64,000 nt of DNA from Comamonadaceae bacterium (lineage in GTDB: Bacteria > Pseudomonadota > Gammaproteobacteria > Burkholderiales > Burkholderiaceae_C): NCBI GenBank assembly GCA_027483665.1, contig JAIXUC010000033.1, forward strand, positions 124,001 to 188,000. The letters run 5' to 3'. A program made the position numbers and the translations under genes. Within the stretch, counting starts at the first letter, position 1, and every line of letters begins with the position of its first letter. Under the pieces are notes generated by a model that saw nothing but the letters and a program-made list of their open reading frames with translations, made no database searches and was not told the DNA's origin. This document shows, piece after piece, positions 9,588 through 18,131 of this stretch.

Positions 9588-10310
9588 CTAAGCAGCGCGG
9601 GCCGGCGCAGGACGCGCCTGCTCAGCAGTTCGACCGAAGCGCCGTTCGCGCTGACCAAACTCCAAGAGGGCTGCATCCAGGGCACGCTCATCAAAGTCGG
9701 GCCACAAGGTCTCGGAAAACACCATCTCGGTGTAGGCCAGTTGCCACAGCAAAAAGTTGCTGACGCGTTGATCACCCCCAGTTCGAATCAGCAGGTCGGG
9801 GTCTGGGACGTGCGCCAGGGAAAGTGCACCCGCCAAGGTTTCTTCCGTAGGGTCAACGCCGCTGGCCAGCAACCGCTGCGCGGCTTGAACCATGTCCCAC
9901 CTGCCGCCGTAGTTGAAGCAGACATTGAGCACCATGCGTTGGTTATCAGCTGTGTCGAGCTCGGCTTGCTCAAAACCTTCAACCATGGCGCGAGCCAGAC
10001 CAGCCCTGTCCCCAACGAAATGAATCTGGACGCCTTGCTCTCTCAGCGCGGGCACTTCTTTTCGCAAAGCGACCCCTAGGAGTTCCATCAGTCCAGAAAC
10101 CTCTTCCCCAGGCCGCTGCCAATTTTCAGAGGAGAAAGCGAAAACCGTCAGCACCCCGATACCCCGCTCCAGGCTGGCACCAACGCAACGCCGCAGTGCT
10201 TCCAAGCCTTGGCGGTGTCCAGCGAGCCTCGGCAAGAAGCGGCGGGTGGCCCACCGACCGTTGCCGTCCATGACGATGGCCAAGTGGCCAGGAACCGCGG
10301 GGCGAGTCAT
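9588..10310 (-). CDS. uppS: Isoprenyl transferase / undecaprenyl diphosphate synthase
   Basis: UppS adds isopentenyl units in cis to farnesyl diphosphate to make the C55 lipid carrier for peptidoglycan and O-antigen. The 240-residue product starts MTRPAVPGHLAIVMDGNGRWA, which contains the diphosphate-binding MDGNGRWA motif. Later come FAFSSENWQRP, NVCFNYGGRWDMV and the metal-site segment DLLIRTGGDQRVSNFLLWQ. I chose the ATG at 10310; 30 upstream codons would overlap the region after frr and do not match the family. It lies 34 nt after frr and directly before cdsA, the usual order. Confidence 0.96.
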   Translation of the reverse strand: MTRPAVPGHLAIVMDGNGRWATRRFLPRLAGHRQGLEALRRCVGASLERGIGVLTVFAFSSENWQRPGEEVSGLMELLGVALRKEVPALREQGVQIHFVGDRAGLARAMVEGFEQAELDTADNQRMVLNVCFNYGGRWDMVQAAQRLLASGVDPTEETLAGALSLAHVPDPDLLIRTGGDQRVSNFLLWQLAYTEMVFSETLWPDFDERALDAALLEFGQRERRFGRTAEQARPAPARAA

Positions 10311-10344
10311 CAAGGTCACGGGGGCAGGGACGGGACGGCTGTTC

Positions 10345-10908
10345 TCAAACGGCCATGATGTCGTGCTCTTTGGCAGCGACCAACTGGTCGACCTCGGCAA
10401 TGTGCTTATCCGTGATCTTTTGAATCTCAGCCTCGCTGCGCTTTTGATCGTCCTCGGACGCCACCTTGTCTTTGACGAGCTTCCTCACCGCTTCGTTCGC
10501 ATCACGGCGCAGGTTACGCACCGCAACCTTGGCGTTTTCGCCCTCGGAACGCACAACCTTCGTCAATTCTCGGCGACGCTCCTCGCTCATCGCGGGCAGG
10601 GGCACTCGAATCAGCTCGCCCACAGAAGAAGGGTTCAGTCCGAGGTCGCTTTCTCGAATTGCCTTCTCGATCTTGGCTCCCATGCCCTTTTCCCAAGGCT
10701 GGACGCTGATAGTTCGAGAATCGAGCAAGCCGACGTTGGCAACCTGCCCGATAGGAACCATCGATCCGTAGTACTCCACCTGCACAGTATCCAAAATTGC
10801 GGGGTTTGCACGCCCTGTTCGAATCTTTCCCAGCGTGTTCTTTAGAGCCACCAAAGACTGGTTCATCTTGGTTTCTGTGGTCGCCCTGATGTCTGCGGTC
10901 GTTGTCAT
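10345..10908 (-). CDS. frr: Ribosome-recycling factor
   Basis: RRF, with EF-G, splits post-termination ribosomes. The 187-residue product has the three-helix-bundle signature including [14 protein letters not shown] and the C-terminal [21 protein letters not shown] chose the ATG at 10908 because AGGAAA sits at good spacing before it and the family begins with about 20 residues before this point. A reading 5 codons longer is possible. Located between pyrH and uppS. Confidence 0.96.
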   Translation of the reverse strand: MTTTADIRATTETKMNQSLVALKNTLGKIRTGRANPAILDTVQVEYYGSMVPIGQVANVGLLDSRTISVQPWEKGMGAKIEKAIRESDLGLNPSSVGELIRVPLPAMSEERRRELTKVVRSEGENAKVAVRNLRRDANEAVRKLVKDKVASEDDQKRSEAEIQKITDKHIAEVDQLVAAKEHDIMAV

Positions 10909-10967
10909 GAGTGTTTCCTGCACGCGTGCGGCATTAACGGCATGTAATCGCTAAAGACCGGTCGCCA

Positions 10968-11690
10968 TTAAGCATAGACGAGGGTGCCTTCGTCTTCGCC
11001 GAGCACCACTCGCTTGAGCGCGCCGTTCTTGAAAATGGAAAAGACCTTGACCGGCAACTTTTGATCCCGGCAAAGGGCAAAAGCAGTAGCGTCCATGATG
11101 CCCAAGTTACGGCTGATGGCTTCGTCAAAAGAAATCTTTCCGTACCGCGTCGCCGTCGGGTCTTTCTTCGGGTCTGCGCTGTAGACGCCATCAACCTTGG
11201 TCGCTTTGAGCACCAGCTCAACGCCCATTTCAGCGCCTCGCAAAGCTGCTGCAGTGTCGGTCGTGAAAAACGGGTTGCCGGTGCCGGCTGCAAACACGAC
11301 TACCTTGCCTTCCTCGAGGTACTGCAGAGCCTTAGGCCTGACATACGGCTCGACCACCTGCTCGATGCCAATCGCTGACATCACCCGGGCGGTCAGCCCA
11401 GCCTTGTTCATCGCGTCAGCCAGCGCCAACGCGTTCATCACAGTGGCCAACATGCCCATGTAGTCGGCGGTCGCGCGGTCCATGCCAACCGATCCGCCTG
11501 CAACGCCGCGGAAGATGTTCCCCCCTCCAATCACCACCGCCACCTCAACACCCAAACGGGTGACTTCTGCAATTTCCTCGACGATTCGAACGATGGTCGC
11601 GCGGTTGATACCGAACTGATCGTCTCCCATCAGAGCCTCACCAGATAACTTAAGCAAGATGCGCTTGTGGGCGGGTTTTGCATCAGACAT
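10968..11690 (-). CDS. pyrH: UMP kinase
   Basis: PyrH phosphorylates UMP to UDP as a hexamer of the amino-acid-kinase fold and feeds pyrimidine and UDP-sugar pools. The 240-residue protein shows [20 protein letters not shown] at the N-terminus, then [26 protein letters not shown] and [19 protein letters not shown]. The ATG at 11690 has a GGAG ribosome-binding site 6 bases upstream; an alternative 4 codons longer does not. Its position between tsf and frr is the conserved order. Confidence 0.96.
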   Translation of the reverse strand: MSDAKPAHKRILLKLSGEALMGDDQFGINRATIVRIVEEIAEVTRLGVEVAVVIGGGNIFRGVAGGSVGMDRATADYMGMLATVMNALALADAMNKAGLTARVMSAIGIEQVVEPYVRPKALQYLEEGKVVVFAAGTGNPFFTTDTAAALRGAEMGVELVLKATKVDGVYSADPKKDPTATRYGKISFDEAISRNLGIMDATAFALCRDQKLPVKVFSIFKNGALKRVVLGEDEGTLVYA

Positions 11691-11752
11691 GGTGCGCTCC
11701 AAAGGTCGTGGTACTCAGATGGCCGGGGGACAGCCGAGGGCTCCAGCTGCAG

Positions 11753-12646
11753 TCAGTTCGTTGCTTTGGCAGCTGCAACTTGAGCAGCAACTTCCGCCGC
11801 GAAGTCGTCTGTCTTTTTCTCGATGCCTTCACCGACCACAAAGAGGGTGAAAGACTTGACCACCGTGTTGGTGGCCTTGAGCATTTGCTCGATCGTTTGC
11901 TTGTCGTTTTTCACAAATGGCTGATTGAACAGCGAGACTTCCTTCAAGAATTTTTGGACCGAGCCTTCAATCATCTTTGCAGCGATGTCTGCAGGCTTAC
12001 CAGATTCAGCTGCTTTGGCGGTGGCTACAGAACGCTCTCGTTCGATCAACTCCGCTGGAACATCGGCGCTGCTTAGAGCCACGGGTTTCATGGCCGCCAC
12101 GTGCATCGCGACGTCTTTTGCCGCCACTGGATCACCCTCAAATTCAACCAAAACACCAATTCGGTTGCCGTGCAGATAGCTAACGAGGCGTCCATTGCCG
12201 CTCGACCGTTTGAATCGGCGAAAGCTCATGTTCTCGCCGATCTTGCCGATCAACCCCCGACGAACGTCCTCCAACGTCGGCCCGAAGCCATCCATGGCGA
12301 AAGGTAGAGCCCCGAGAGCAGCGACGTCGGGAGGGTTATGGCGAACGATTCCCTCAGCCGCTGCGTTGGCAAGCGCCAAAAAACTATCGTTCTTGGTGAC
12401 GAAATCGGTTTCACAGTTGACTTCGAGAAGAGCACCAGCCACGTTGTCAATATGGGCCACCACCACGCCCTCCGCCGTAACCCGCGACGCCGCCTTACCA
12501 GCCTTGCTGCCGAGCTTTACCCGCAGGATTTCTTCAGCCCGCGCCATGTCGCCGTCGGCCTCAGTAAGCGCCTTCTTGCACTCCATCATGGGAGCGTCGG
12601 TTTTGCCCCGTAATTCCGCTACCAAACTTGCTGTAATTGCTGCCAT
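11753..12646 (-). CDS. tsf: Translation elongation factor Ts
   Basis: EF-Ts is the guanine-nucleotide exchange factor of EF-Tu. The 297-residue protein starts [20 protein letters not shown] with the UBA-like N-terminal domain. It then has the signature segment VTAEGVV and the core domain beginning [13 protein letters not shown], and ends in an alanine-rich tail. A GGAG ribosome-binding site precedes the ATG. It is separated from rpsB by a terminator-like hairpin at 12693-12721, which probably sets the rpsB:tsf ratio. Confidence 0.96.
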   Translation of the reverse strand: MAAITASLVAELRGKTDAPMMECKKALTEADGDMARAEEILRVKLGSKAGKAASRVTAEGVVVAHIDNVAGALLEVNCETDFVTKNDSFLALANAAAEGIVRHNPPDVAALGALPFAMDGFGPTLEDVRRGLIGKIGENMSFRRFKRSSGNGRLVSYLHGNRIGVLVEFEGDPVAAKDVAMHVAAMKPVALSSADVPAELIERERSVATAKAAESGKPADIAAKMIEGSVQKFLKEVSLFNQPFVKNDKQTIEQMLKATNTVVKSFTLFVVGEGIEKKTDDFAAEVAAQVAAAKATN

Positions 12647-12692
12647 GTTGTTTCTCCGTCATCAAATGATTGGTCGGCACTAAATCACACCT

Positions 12693-12721
12693 AAAAAAAA
12701 GGGGCGCGACGCCCCTTTTTT
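12693..12721 (-). terminator. Intrinsic terminator/attenuator between rpsB and tsf
   Basis: On the minus strand a 6-bp GC stem (GGGGCG-TCG-CGCCCC, bases 12701-12715) is followed by eight T residues. The plus strand also has a T run on its side, so the element is symmetric. It lies 18 nt after the rpsB stop and before tsf. A partial terminator at this point is known from other bacteria and lets S2 be made in excess of EF-Ts. That role is inferred here. Confidence 0.85.
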
Positions 12722-12739
12722 GCGGGCGTATGAAAAGAC

Positions 12740-13492
12740 TCAGGCCGATGCGCCCTCTTCGACCTCGACGAATTCATCACCGCCTTCAGTCACCGTTTTG
12801 ACCAAGTCATTCACCGCATTGGCGCGACCTTCCAAAATAGCGTCCGCGATACCACGGGCATACAAGGTCACGGCCTTGGACGAGTCGTCGTTGCCGGGAA
12901 TCACGTAATCAATACCTTCGGGAGAGTGGTTGGTATCGACCACGCCAATCAAAGGAATTCCAAGCTTTTTGGCTTCTGACACAGCAATCTTGTGGTAGCC
13001 AACATCGATTACAAAAATCGCGTCTGGCAAAGAGGCCATGTCTTGAATACCGCCAATATCTTTTTCGAGCTTGTCCATCTCGCGAGCAAACATCAGCTGC
13101 TCCTTCTTGCTCATGGATTCCAGGCCAGCTTCCTGCTGGGCCTTCATGTCCTTGAGCCGCTTGATGGATGTTTTGACGGTTTTAAAGTTGGTCAACATGC
13201 CGCCAAGCCAACGTTGGTCAACAAACGGGACCCCAGCACGTTTGGCTTCAGTGGACAAGATTTCGCGCGCTTGGCGCTTGGTTCCCACCATCAAGATGGT
13301 GCCGCGATTTGCAGAGAGTTGACGCGCAAACTTCGCAGCCTCTTCGAACATCGGCAACGATTTTTCGAGGTTGACAATGTGAATCTTGTTGCGGTGCCCA
13401 AAGATGTAGGGAGCCATCTTGGGGTTCCAGAAGCGCGTTTGGTGTCCGAAGTGGACCCCGGCTTCAAGCATTTGACGCATGGTTACAGGCAT
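12740..13492 (-). CDS. rpsB: 30S ribosomal protein S2
   Basis: S2 is a late-binding protein of the small subunit. The 250-residue product starts [20 protein letters not shown] and contains the family signatures [19 protein letters not shown] and [20 protein letters not shown], with an acidic tail ([14 protein letters not shown]). The ATG at 13492 has GGAG 7 bases upstream and is preferred over a start 4 codons earlier. This is the promoter-proximal gene of the long minus-strand block. A leader of about 200 nt is available for S2 autoregulation. Confidence 0.97.
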   Translation of the reverse strand: MPVTMRQMLEAGVHFGHQTRFWNPKMAPYIFGHRNKIHIVNLEKSLPMFEEAAKFARQLSANRGTILMVGTKRQAREILSTEAKRAGVPFVDQRWLGGMLTNFKTVKTSIKRLKDMKAQQEAGLESMSKKEQLMFAREMDKLEKDIGGIQDMASLPDAIFVIDVGYHKIAVSEAKKLGIPLIGVVDTNHSPEGIDYVIPGNDDSSKAVTLYARGIADAILEGRANAVNDLVKTVTEGGDEFVEVEEGASA

Positions 13493-13807
13493 GAAAGTCT
13501 CCAAAGGTTAGGACTTAAACCGGCGGCATTACCAAGCGGGCCTTATGGCCGCGCTGAGCACCTTGTCGCTGCCGGTTTGTGATTGCTGTTAAGGGATGGT
13601 CGGCCTGTACGATTGCTTGACTGCGCAACTGGCCGACAAATTAGCCGACAACTCCCTTGAACAACGCTTGCTTTGCGTGTAGCAAAGCCGTCGGAGTGTA
13701 GCATGCAGCCCTTCCCTGAGGCGCTAATCCACCGTCTTGGTGCACCTGCGCTGGAAGGCCTGGTCCAAGGCCCGATAGCAGCGGCCCGAGTCATCCAATA
13801 AACACCC
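13493..13807 (-). promoter_or_regulatory. rpsB leader and candidate promoter (divergent from amidase)
   Basis: This 315-bp gap between divergent rpsB and the amidase gene holds no gene that I can support. On the minus strand a TACACT hexamer at 13700-13695, with TG two bases upstream (extended -10 form), is the best promoter candidate; I see no good -35. Just downstream, 13670-13688 forms a perfect 7-bp hairpin (GCTTTGC-loop of 5-GCAAAGC). It would sit at the 5' end of a leader of roughly 195 nt. Such a length fits an S2-autoregulated leader, but no match to a known leader motif was made. Confidence 0.35.
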
Positions 13808-15172
13808 TTGAGAAACCCCGACCTCACCGAAACGCGCCGACGCATTGCCGGGAGTCATGCATCAGCATCAGAGGCGATGCAAACCTGCTTGGCACAAGCG
13901 GCTTCGGTTGATGGCCGCGACGCCTTCCTCAAGCTCCATATCCGCGAGTCGATCGATCGAGCGGGCAGTCCAAAGTTAGTCGCCACTCCGCTTGCTGGGC
14001 TGGCCTTTAGCGTCAAAGATTTGTTTGACGAGCTCGGGCAAGTAACCACCGCTGGATCGAGGACGCTTGCCGATGCGGCTCCAGCTGCGGCGGACGCTCC
14101 CGTGGTGGCCCGGCTCAAGGCAGCGGGGGGCGTGTCCATTGGCCGAACGCACATGGTGGAGTTTGCTTTCTCTGGTGTCGGCATCAACCCGCACTACCCC
14201 ACGCCCCGGGCGCTGGATGCCAAGCGCTATCAATCACTTGAAGCTGGCGCACAGATACCCTGCATCCCCGGAGGCTCCTCATCGGGCGCAGCAGTGTCTG
14301 TGGCCGCAGGCGCATCTTGGATCGGCTTAGGGTCTGACACTGGCGGATCGCTGCGCATACCTGCTGCCTTCAACGGCTTGGTTGGTTTCAAGCCAACCGC
14401 GGGGTCCGTACCAACTGAAGGTGCCTGGCCTCTGTCCCCAACGCTCGACTCTGTTGGCGCACTCACGCGAAGCGCGCGAGATGCACTGTTGGTTCACAAC
14501 ATTCTGGCTGATCGGGCGGTTCGGATAGATGAAAAGCCTTGGACACAACGGCGCCTCGCGCTCGTGCACCACCCATTCACGAACGACCTTTCGGCCCCAG
14601 TTGCTGCAGCTTTTTGGCGCAGTGTGGCTTTGCTGCGTCAGGGCGGCGCCACGGTGGTCGATCTGCAATTACCCGAACTCGACGAACTCGCCGGACTACA
14701 AGCTAACGGAGGCTTTGCGGCCGCGGAAAGCTATGCATGGCATCGCGACTTGCTGGCCGCACGCGGCCATCTGATGGACCCTCGGGTTGCCTCTCGCATG
14801 CAACGGGGCGAAAGCGTTGCAGCTTGGCAATACTTGGAGCTGCAGCGCACCAGAATGCAATGGATTCGGCGCGTAACCCAGCGGTTGGTCGGCTTCGACT
14901 CAGTGGTGTCACCCACTGTGCCTGTGACGGCTGCGCCCATAGCAGATGTGGCGCCAGGCGCAGAGCGAGACGACGCCTTCTTCCGGCTGAATGCCCTGTT
15001 GCTGCGCAACACCAGCGTGGTCAACCTGCTGGACGGCTGCGCGATTTCTTTGCCCTGCCACCAGCCGGGTGAGTGTCCAGTAGGCCTGATGTTTTGGAAC
15101 ACCGCCTGGCAGGACGACGCGGTACTTAGTGTGGCGCTGCAGGCCGAAGGTTTGCTGACTGTGGAGGGCTGA
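13808..15172 (+). CDS. Amidase-signature family hydrolase
   Basis: This is a 454-residue enzyme of the amidase signature (AS) family, hydrolysing a carboxamide of unknown identity. The Ser-cisSer-Lys triad is visible: Lys in FSVKDLFDE (about residue 72), the Gly/Ser motif PGGSSSGAAVSVAAG, and the nucleophile region GSDTGGSLRIPAAFNG. I used the TTG at 13808, which follows an in-frame stop by 9 nt. The first in-frame ATG is 23 codons later, inside conserved family sequence. It may form an operon with the following flavoenzyme, which starts 3 nt after its stop. GatA, 6-aminohexanoate or aryl amidase roles cannot be told apart; no gatB/gatC is nearby, so GatA is unlikely. Confidence 0.85.
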   Translation: MRNPDLTETRRRIAGSHASASEAMQTCLAQAASVDGRDAFLKLHIRESIDRAGSPKLVATPLAGLAFSVKDLFDELGQVTTAGSRTLADAAPAAADAPVVARLKAAGGVSIGRTHMVEFAFSGVGINPHYPTPRALDAKRYQSLEAGAQIPCIPGGSSSGAAVSVAAGASWIGLGSDTGGSLRIPAAFNGLVGFKPTAGSVPTEGAWPLSPTLDSVGALTRSARDALLVHNILADRAVRIDEKPWTQRRLALVHHPFTNDLSAPVAAAFWRSVALLRQGGATVVDLQLPELDELAGLQANGGFAAAESYAWHRDLLAARGHLMDPRVASRMQRGESVAAWQYLELQRTRMQWIRRVTQRLVGFDSVVSPTVPVTAAPIADVAPGAERDDAFFRLNALLLRNTSVVNLLDGCAISLPCHQPGECPVGLMFWNTAWQDDAVLSVALQAEGLLTVEG

Positions 15173-15175
15173 TCT

Positions 15176-16417
15176 GTGCGGGTAGCTGTGGTTGGGGCTG
15201 GGATAGTGGGCATCGCCACGGCATGGGAGTTGGCGTGCGACGGACACGAGGTGACGGTCTACGACAAGCAGGCCGCGGCAGCTGAAGCGGGCAGTTTTGC
15301 CCCGGGCGGGCTGATGTCCTTGGCAATGCCTCAAGACCTGCGCGCGGCTGGTGTTCTGGCTCAGCTGCTGCGCTCAGCGCTTATCCCGCCCTCTGGGGTC
15401 CAACGCCAAGGCCTTGCTGACCTCGCATGGTGCTGGCGCGCCAGAAGCATGCTGCGAATTGATCGGTCTGGATCGGCTGTTTCCGCCCTGTTGACGCTGG
15501 CGCGCATGGGGCTTGGTCGACACGATGATGTGTTGCTTCAAGCGGGGCAGGAAGTGGAGTCCAGCATCGGGCATCTGATGCTTTGGCGAAGCGAACGCGA
15601 ATACGCTGCACAAGCAAACTGGCTGGGCCGCCTTCAAAGCACAGGCCTTGCTCCCCAAGACGTTGCAGCAAAGCGAGCCCGCGAACTGGAGCCTGGGCTC
15701 AACCCCGGCGCGACGATTGCCAAGGCTTGGTATCTGCCCCAAGAGCGAATCTTCAACCCGCGCCAATCGGCTTTGCTGCTTCGGCAGCAGGCGCAGTTGC
15801 GGGGGGTGCGGTTTTCCTTTCACAGCCCCGTGCTCCAAATTGATGCTGGCTCCCAGCCCAGCTTGCGACTCCACCAGGACCAACGCGAGCAGTTCGACCA
15901 AGTCGTGCTGTGCACAGGCGCCGAATCACCGGCGCTGTTGGCGCAAGCAGCCCCCACTTGGCCCATTCAGTCCATCTGGGGCTTCAGCATCACTTGCGCG
16001 TTGCGCGAACCCGCTTACGCGCCGCGCGCAGCGGTGACCGATATGTCGAGGCGGGTCAGCATCAGTCGCATGGGGCAACGAGTCCGCGTCAGCGGAGGCC
16101 TTCACCTGGGTCGGGCCCCATCACACAGCACTGCAACCGCAGCACCGGAACACCTCTACGACGCTTTGAGAGAGTGGTTTCCAGCCGCGGCCTCCATGGG
16201 CCTCACCGTTCAACAATGGCGCGGAGCAACCGCCGTGGTTTGCGACGGTCTGCCCCTGATAGGGCCCAGTGCGCTGCCCGGTGTATGGCTCAACGTTGGC
16301 CATGGTCACCAGGGCTGTTTGCTGGCTGCGGGCAGTGCCCGGCTGCTGGCCGATCTGTTGCTTGGGCGAACGACTGCGCCCGATGCGCAAGCGTTCAGTC
16401 CAGCCCGGGCCCGTTAG
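15176..16417 (+). CDS. FAD-dependent D-amino-acid dehydrogenase-like oxidoreductase
   Basis: The 413-residue flavoprotein belongs to the DAO/DadA family. It has an N-terminal FAD-binding Rossmann motif VAVVGAGIVGIATAWELA followed by VTVYDK. A substrate domain comes next, then the C-terminal FAD-contact segment WLNVGHGHQGCLLAAGSARL. The GTG at 15176 starts 3 nt after the amidase stop, implying translational coupling. DadA oxidatively deaminates D-amino acids at the membrane and passes electrons to quinones. The exact substrate cannot be read here, and some paralogues act on proline derivatives or sarcosine. A ribosome-binding site for the next gene lies right after its stop. Confidence 0.82.
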   Translation: MRVAVVGAGIVGIATAWELACDGHEVTVYDKQAAAAEAGSFAPGGLMSLAMPQDLRAAGVLAQLLRSALIPPSGVQRQGLADLAWCWRARSMLRIDRSGSAVSALLTLARMGLGRHDDVLLQAGQEVESSIGHLMLWRSEREYAAQANWLGRLQSTGLAPQDVAAKRARELEPGLNPGATIAKAWYLPQERIFNPRQSALLLRQQAQLRGVRFSFHSPVLQIDAGSQPSLRLHQDQREQFDQVVLCTGAESPALLAQAAPTWPIQSIWGFSITCALREPAYAPRAAVTDMSRRVSISRMGQRVRVSGGLHLGRAPSHSTATAAPEHLYDALREWFPAAASMGLTVQQWRGATAVVCDGLPLIGPSALPGVWLNVGHGHQGCLLAAGSARLLADLLLGRTTAPDAQAFSPARAR

Positions 16418-16430
16418 GGAGGACAGCAGC

Positions 16431-18107
16431 ATGGCGGCACTGCGTCTTCATGAGACCCTGCCGGTGCAAATTCGGCCTGGCTTGTCGTGGGCTCTGCACT
16501 CCGTGGCAGGCACAAGGGCTATCGAGCATTTGCTTCTGGCCCAGTTGCCACAACACAGCCTGATGACCCGGGCCGGCCAATCTGCAGCGCGTTTGGCCAT
16601 GGCCCTGGCGCCCCACGCACGGCACTACTGGGTGGTTTGTGGGCCTGGCAATAACGGCGGTGACGGGCTGATCGCCGCTGCTTTTCTAAGCCGAGCCGGA
16701 CGCCGCGTCACCGTTACGCGCGCGGGGCCGGCGCCGCAGGCTGACTCTGAGGCCGGCCACGCTTTGGTTTTTGCACGTTCTGCCGGCGTGGTGGTGAACC
16801 AGTTGAGTGCAGATCAAACAGCGCCAGAGCCGCCCGATCTCACCGCACAAGACTTGACCATCGACGCCCTGTTGGGCATCGGCGGCCGGCCCTTTGCTGC
16901 AGATGCCCGCGCTCTCGAGCAGCCCATAGCGGTCCTGGCTCAACAGCTACTGGCTCTGCCCTGTACGGTACTCAGTCTGGATATCCCCAGCGGCCTCAAC
17001 GCAGATACCGGTGCAGCCAGTCTGCAGTGGCTCCAGAGAGATGGCGCCAGCGCGCCGATGGGCGCACGTCACACCTTGAGCCTGCTCACCTTGAAGCCGG
17101 GCCTGTTCATGGCGCAAGGGCGCGACTTCAGCGGACAGGTGTGGCTCGATGAGCTTGGCACGGGCGGGCACATCCACTCACCTATCGACGCCCAAGACAA
17201 GCAGCCGACGTTCCCCGTAGCCCGGCTCAACGGCCAGCCGATCCAAAGAGCCCTTAGCCACGTCACGCACAAGGGACTGCGGGGCGATGTGTCTGTGCTT
17301 GGCGGCCAAAGCATGGCCATCGACGGCCGTGGCATGGAGGGCGCTGCTTGGCTGGCTGCCACCGCCGCGCTGCATGCCGGCGCGGGCCGCGTGATGGTGG
17401 CTTTGCTGGGTCAGCAGGGTCAAGAACAGCCATCCCAAGGTTCTTCACCAGAGCTGATGCTGCGGTCGCCAAAGGCGCTCGACCTCACCCGCGGCGTGCT
17501 GGTAGCCGGGTGCGGCGGCGGTTCAGCCATTGGCGGTTGGCTGCCACAGGTACTGCGCCAGTCACCGCAGTTGGTTCTCGACGCCGACGCGCTCAACGCC
17601 ATTGCCCAAGACCATCAGCTTGTTGACATGCTCAAGCAGCGCCAAAGCCAGAGATGGTTAACGGTCATCACGCCACACCCCTTGGAAGCAGCCCGGCTGC
17701 TGCGCTGTACATCCAACGAGGTTCAGGCGCATCGCATTCAGACTGTGCAGCGCTTGGTTGACCAATTGGGTTGCGTGGTGGTGCTCAAAGGCTCAGGCAC
17801 GGTCATTGGCGCACCGGATGAGACGCCGCGCATCAACCCAACGGGCAACGGCCTGCTGGCCACGGGGGGCACAGGGGACGTGCTGGCTGGCTGGATCGCC
17901 GCTTGGATGGCACAAGGCTTGTCCGCATGGGAATCGGCCCTCGGTGCTTGTTGGCACCATGGCGAGGTGGCAGACGGGTGGTGTGGCAGCGCCGGAGCTG
18001 GCACTCCCGGCGTGCCGGTGGGCGACCCGCCATTGAAGAACACCACCGCGATCACCCTGACAGCCTTGCAGCTAGCGCAGGCAGCCCGGCCTCCTTGGCG
18101 CTGCTGA
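16431..18107 (+). CDS. nnr: Bifunctional NAD(P)H-hydrate repair enzyme (epimerase + dehydratase)
   Basis: Nnr repairs hydrated NAD(P)H. The N-terminal YjeF_N epimerase (about residues 10-225; GPGNNGGDGLIAA motif) interconverts R and S forms. The C-terminal ribokinase-like domain (about residues 250-555) dehydrates S-NAD(P)HX using ADP. In that domain I see TPHPLEAARLL and the nucleotide-binding NPTGNGLLATGGTGDVLAGW. The ATG at 16431 has GGGAGG upstream; a longer reading from 16269 overlaps the flavoenzyme and is rejected. The 558-residue length is full for the two-domain form. Confidence 0.93.
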   Translation: MAALRLHETLPVQIRPGLSWALHSVAGTRAIEHLLLAQLPQHSLMTRAGQSAARLAMALAPHARHYWVVCGPGNNGGDGLIAAAFLSRAGRRVTVTRAGPAPQADSEAGHALVFARSAGVVVNQLSADQTAPEPPDLTAQDLTIDALLGIGGRPFAADARALEQPIAVLAQQLLALPCTVLSLDIPSGLNADTGAASLQWLQRDGASAPMGARHTLSLLTLKPGLFMAQGRDFSGQVWLDELGTGGHIHSPIDAQDKQPTFPVARLNGQPIQRALSHVTHKGLRGDVSVLGGQSMAIDGRGMEGAAWLAATAALHAGAGRVMVALLGQQGQEQPSQGSSPELMLRSPKALDLTRGVLVAGCGGGSAIGGWLPQVLRQSPQLVLDADALNAIAQDHQLVDMLKQRQSQRWLTVITPHPLEAARLLRCTSNEVQAHRIQTVQRLVDQLGCVVVLKGSGTVIGAPDETPRINPTGNGLLATGGTGDVLAGWIAAWMAQGLSAWESALGACWHHGEVADGWCGSAGAGTPGVPVGDPPLKNTTAITLTALQLAQAARPPWRC

Positions 18108-18131
18108 CCGCGCAAGCGGTATCCCAAACCG

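Noticed and set aside
13808-15172. Assignment of the amidase as GatA
   Set aside because: gatB and gatC are absent nearby, and the gene is paired with a D-amino-acid dehydrogenase-like gene.
15176-16417. Assignment of the flavoenzyme as ThiO/glycine oxidase
   Set aside because: The fold is shared, but no thiamine genes are nearby and the amidase linkage favours amino-acid catabolism; left as DadA-like without a symbol.
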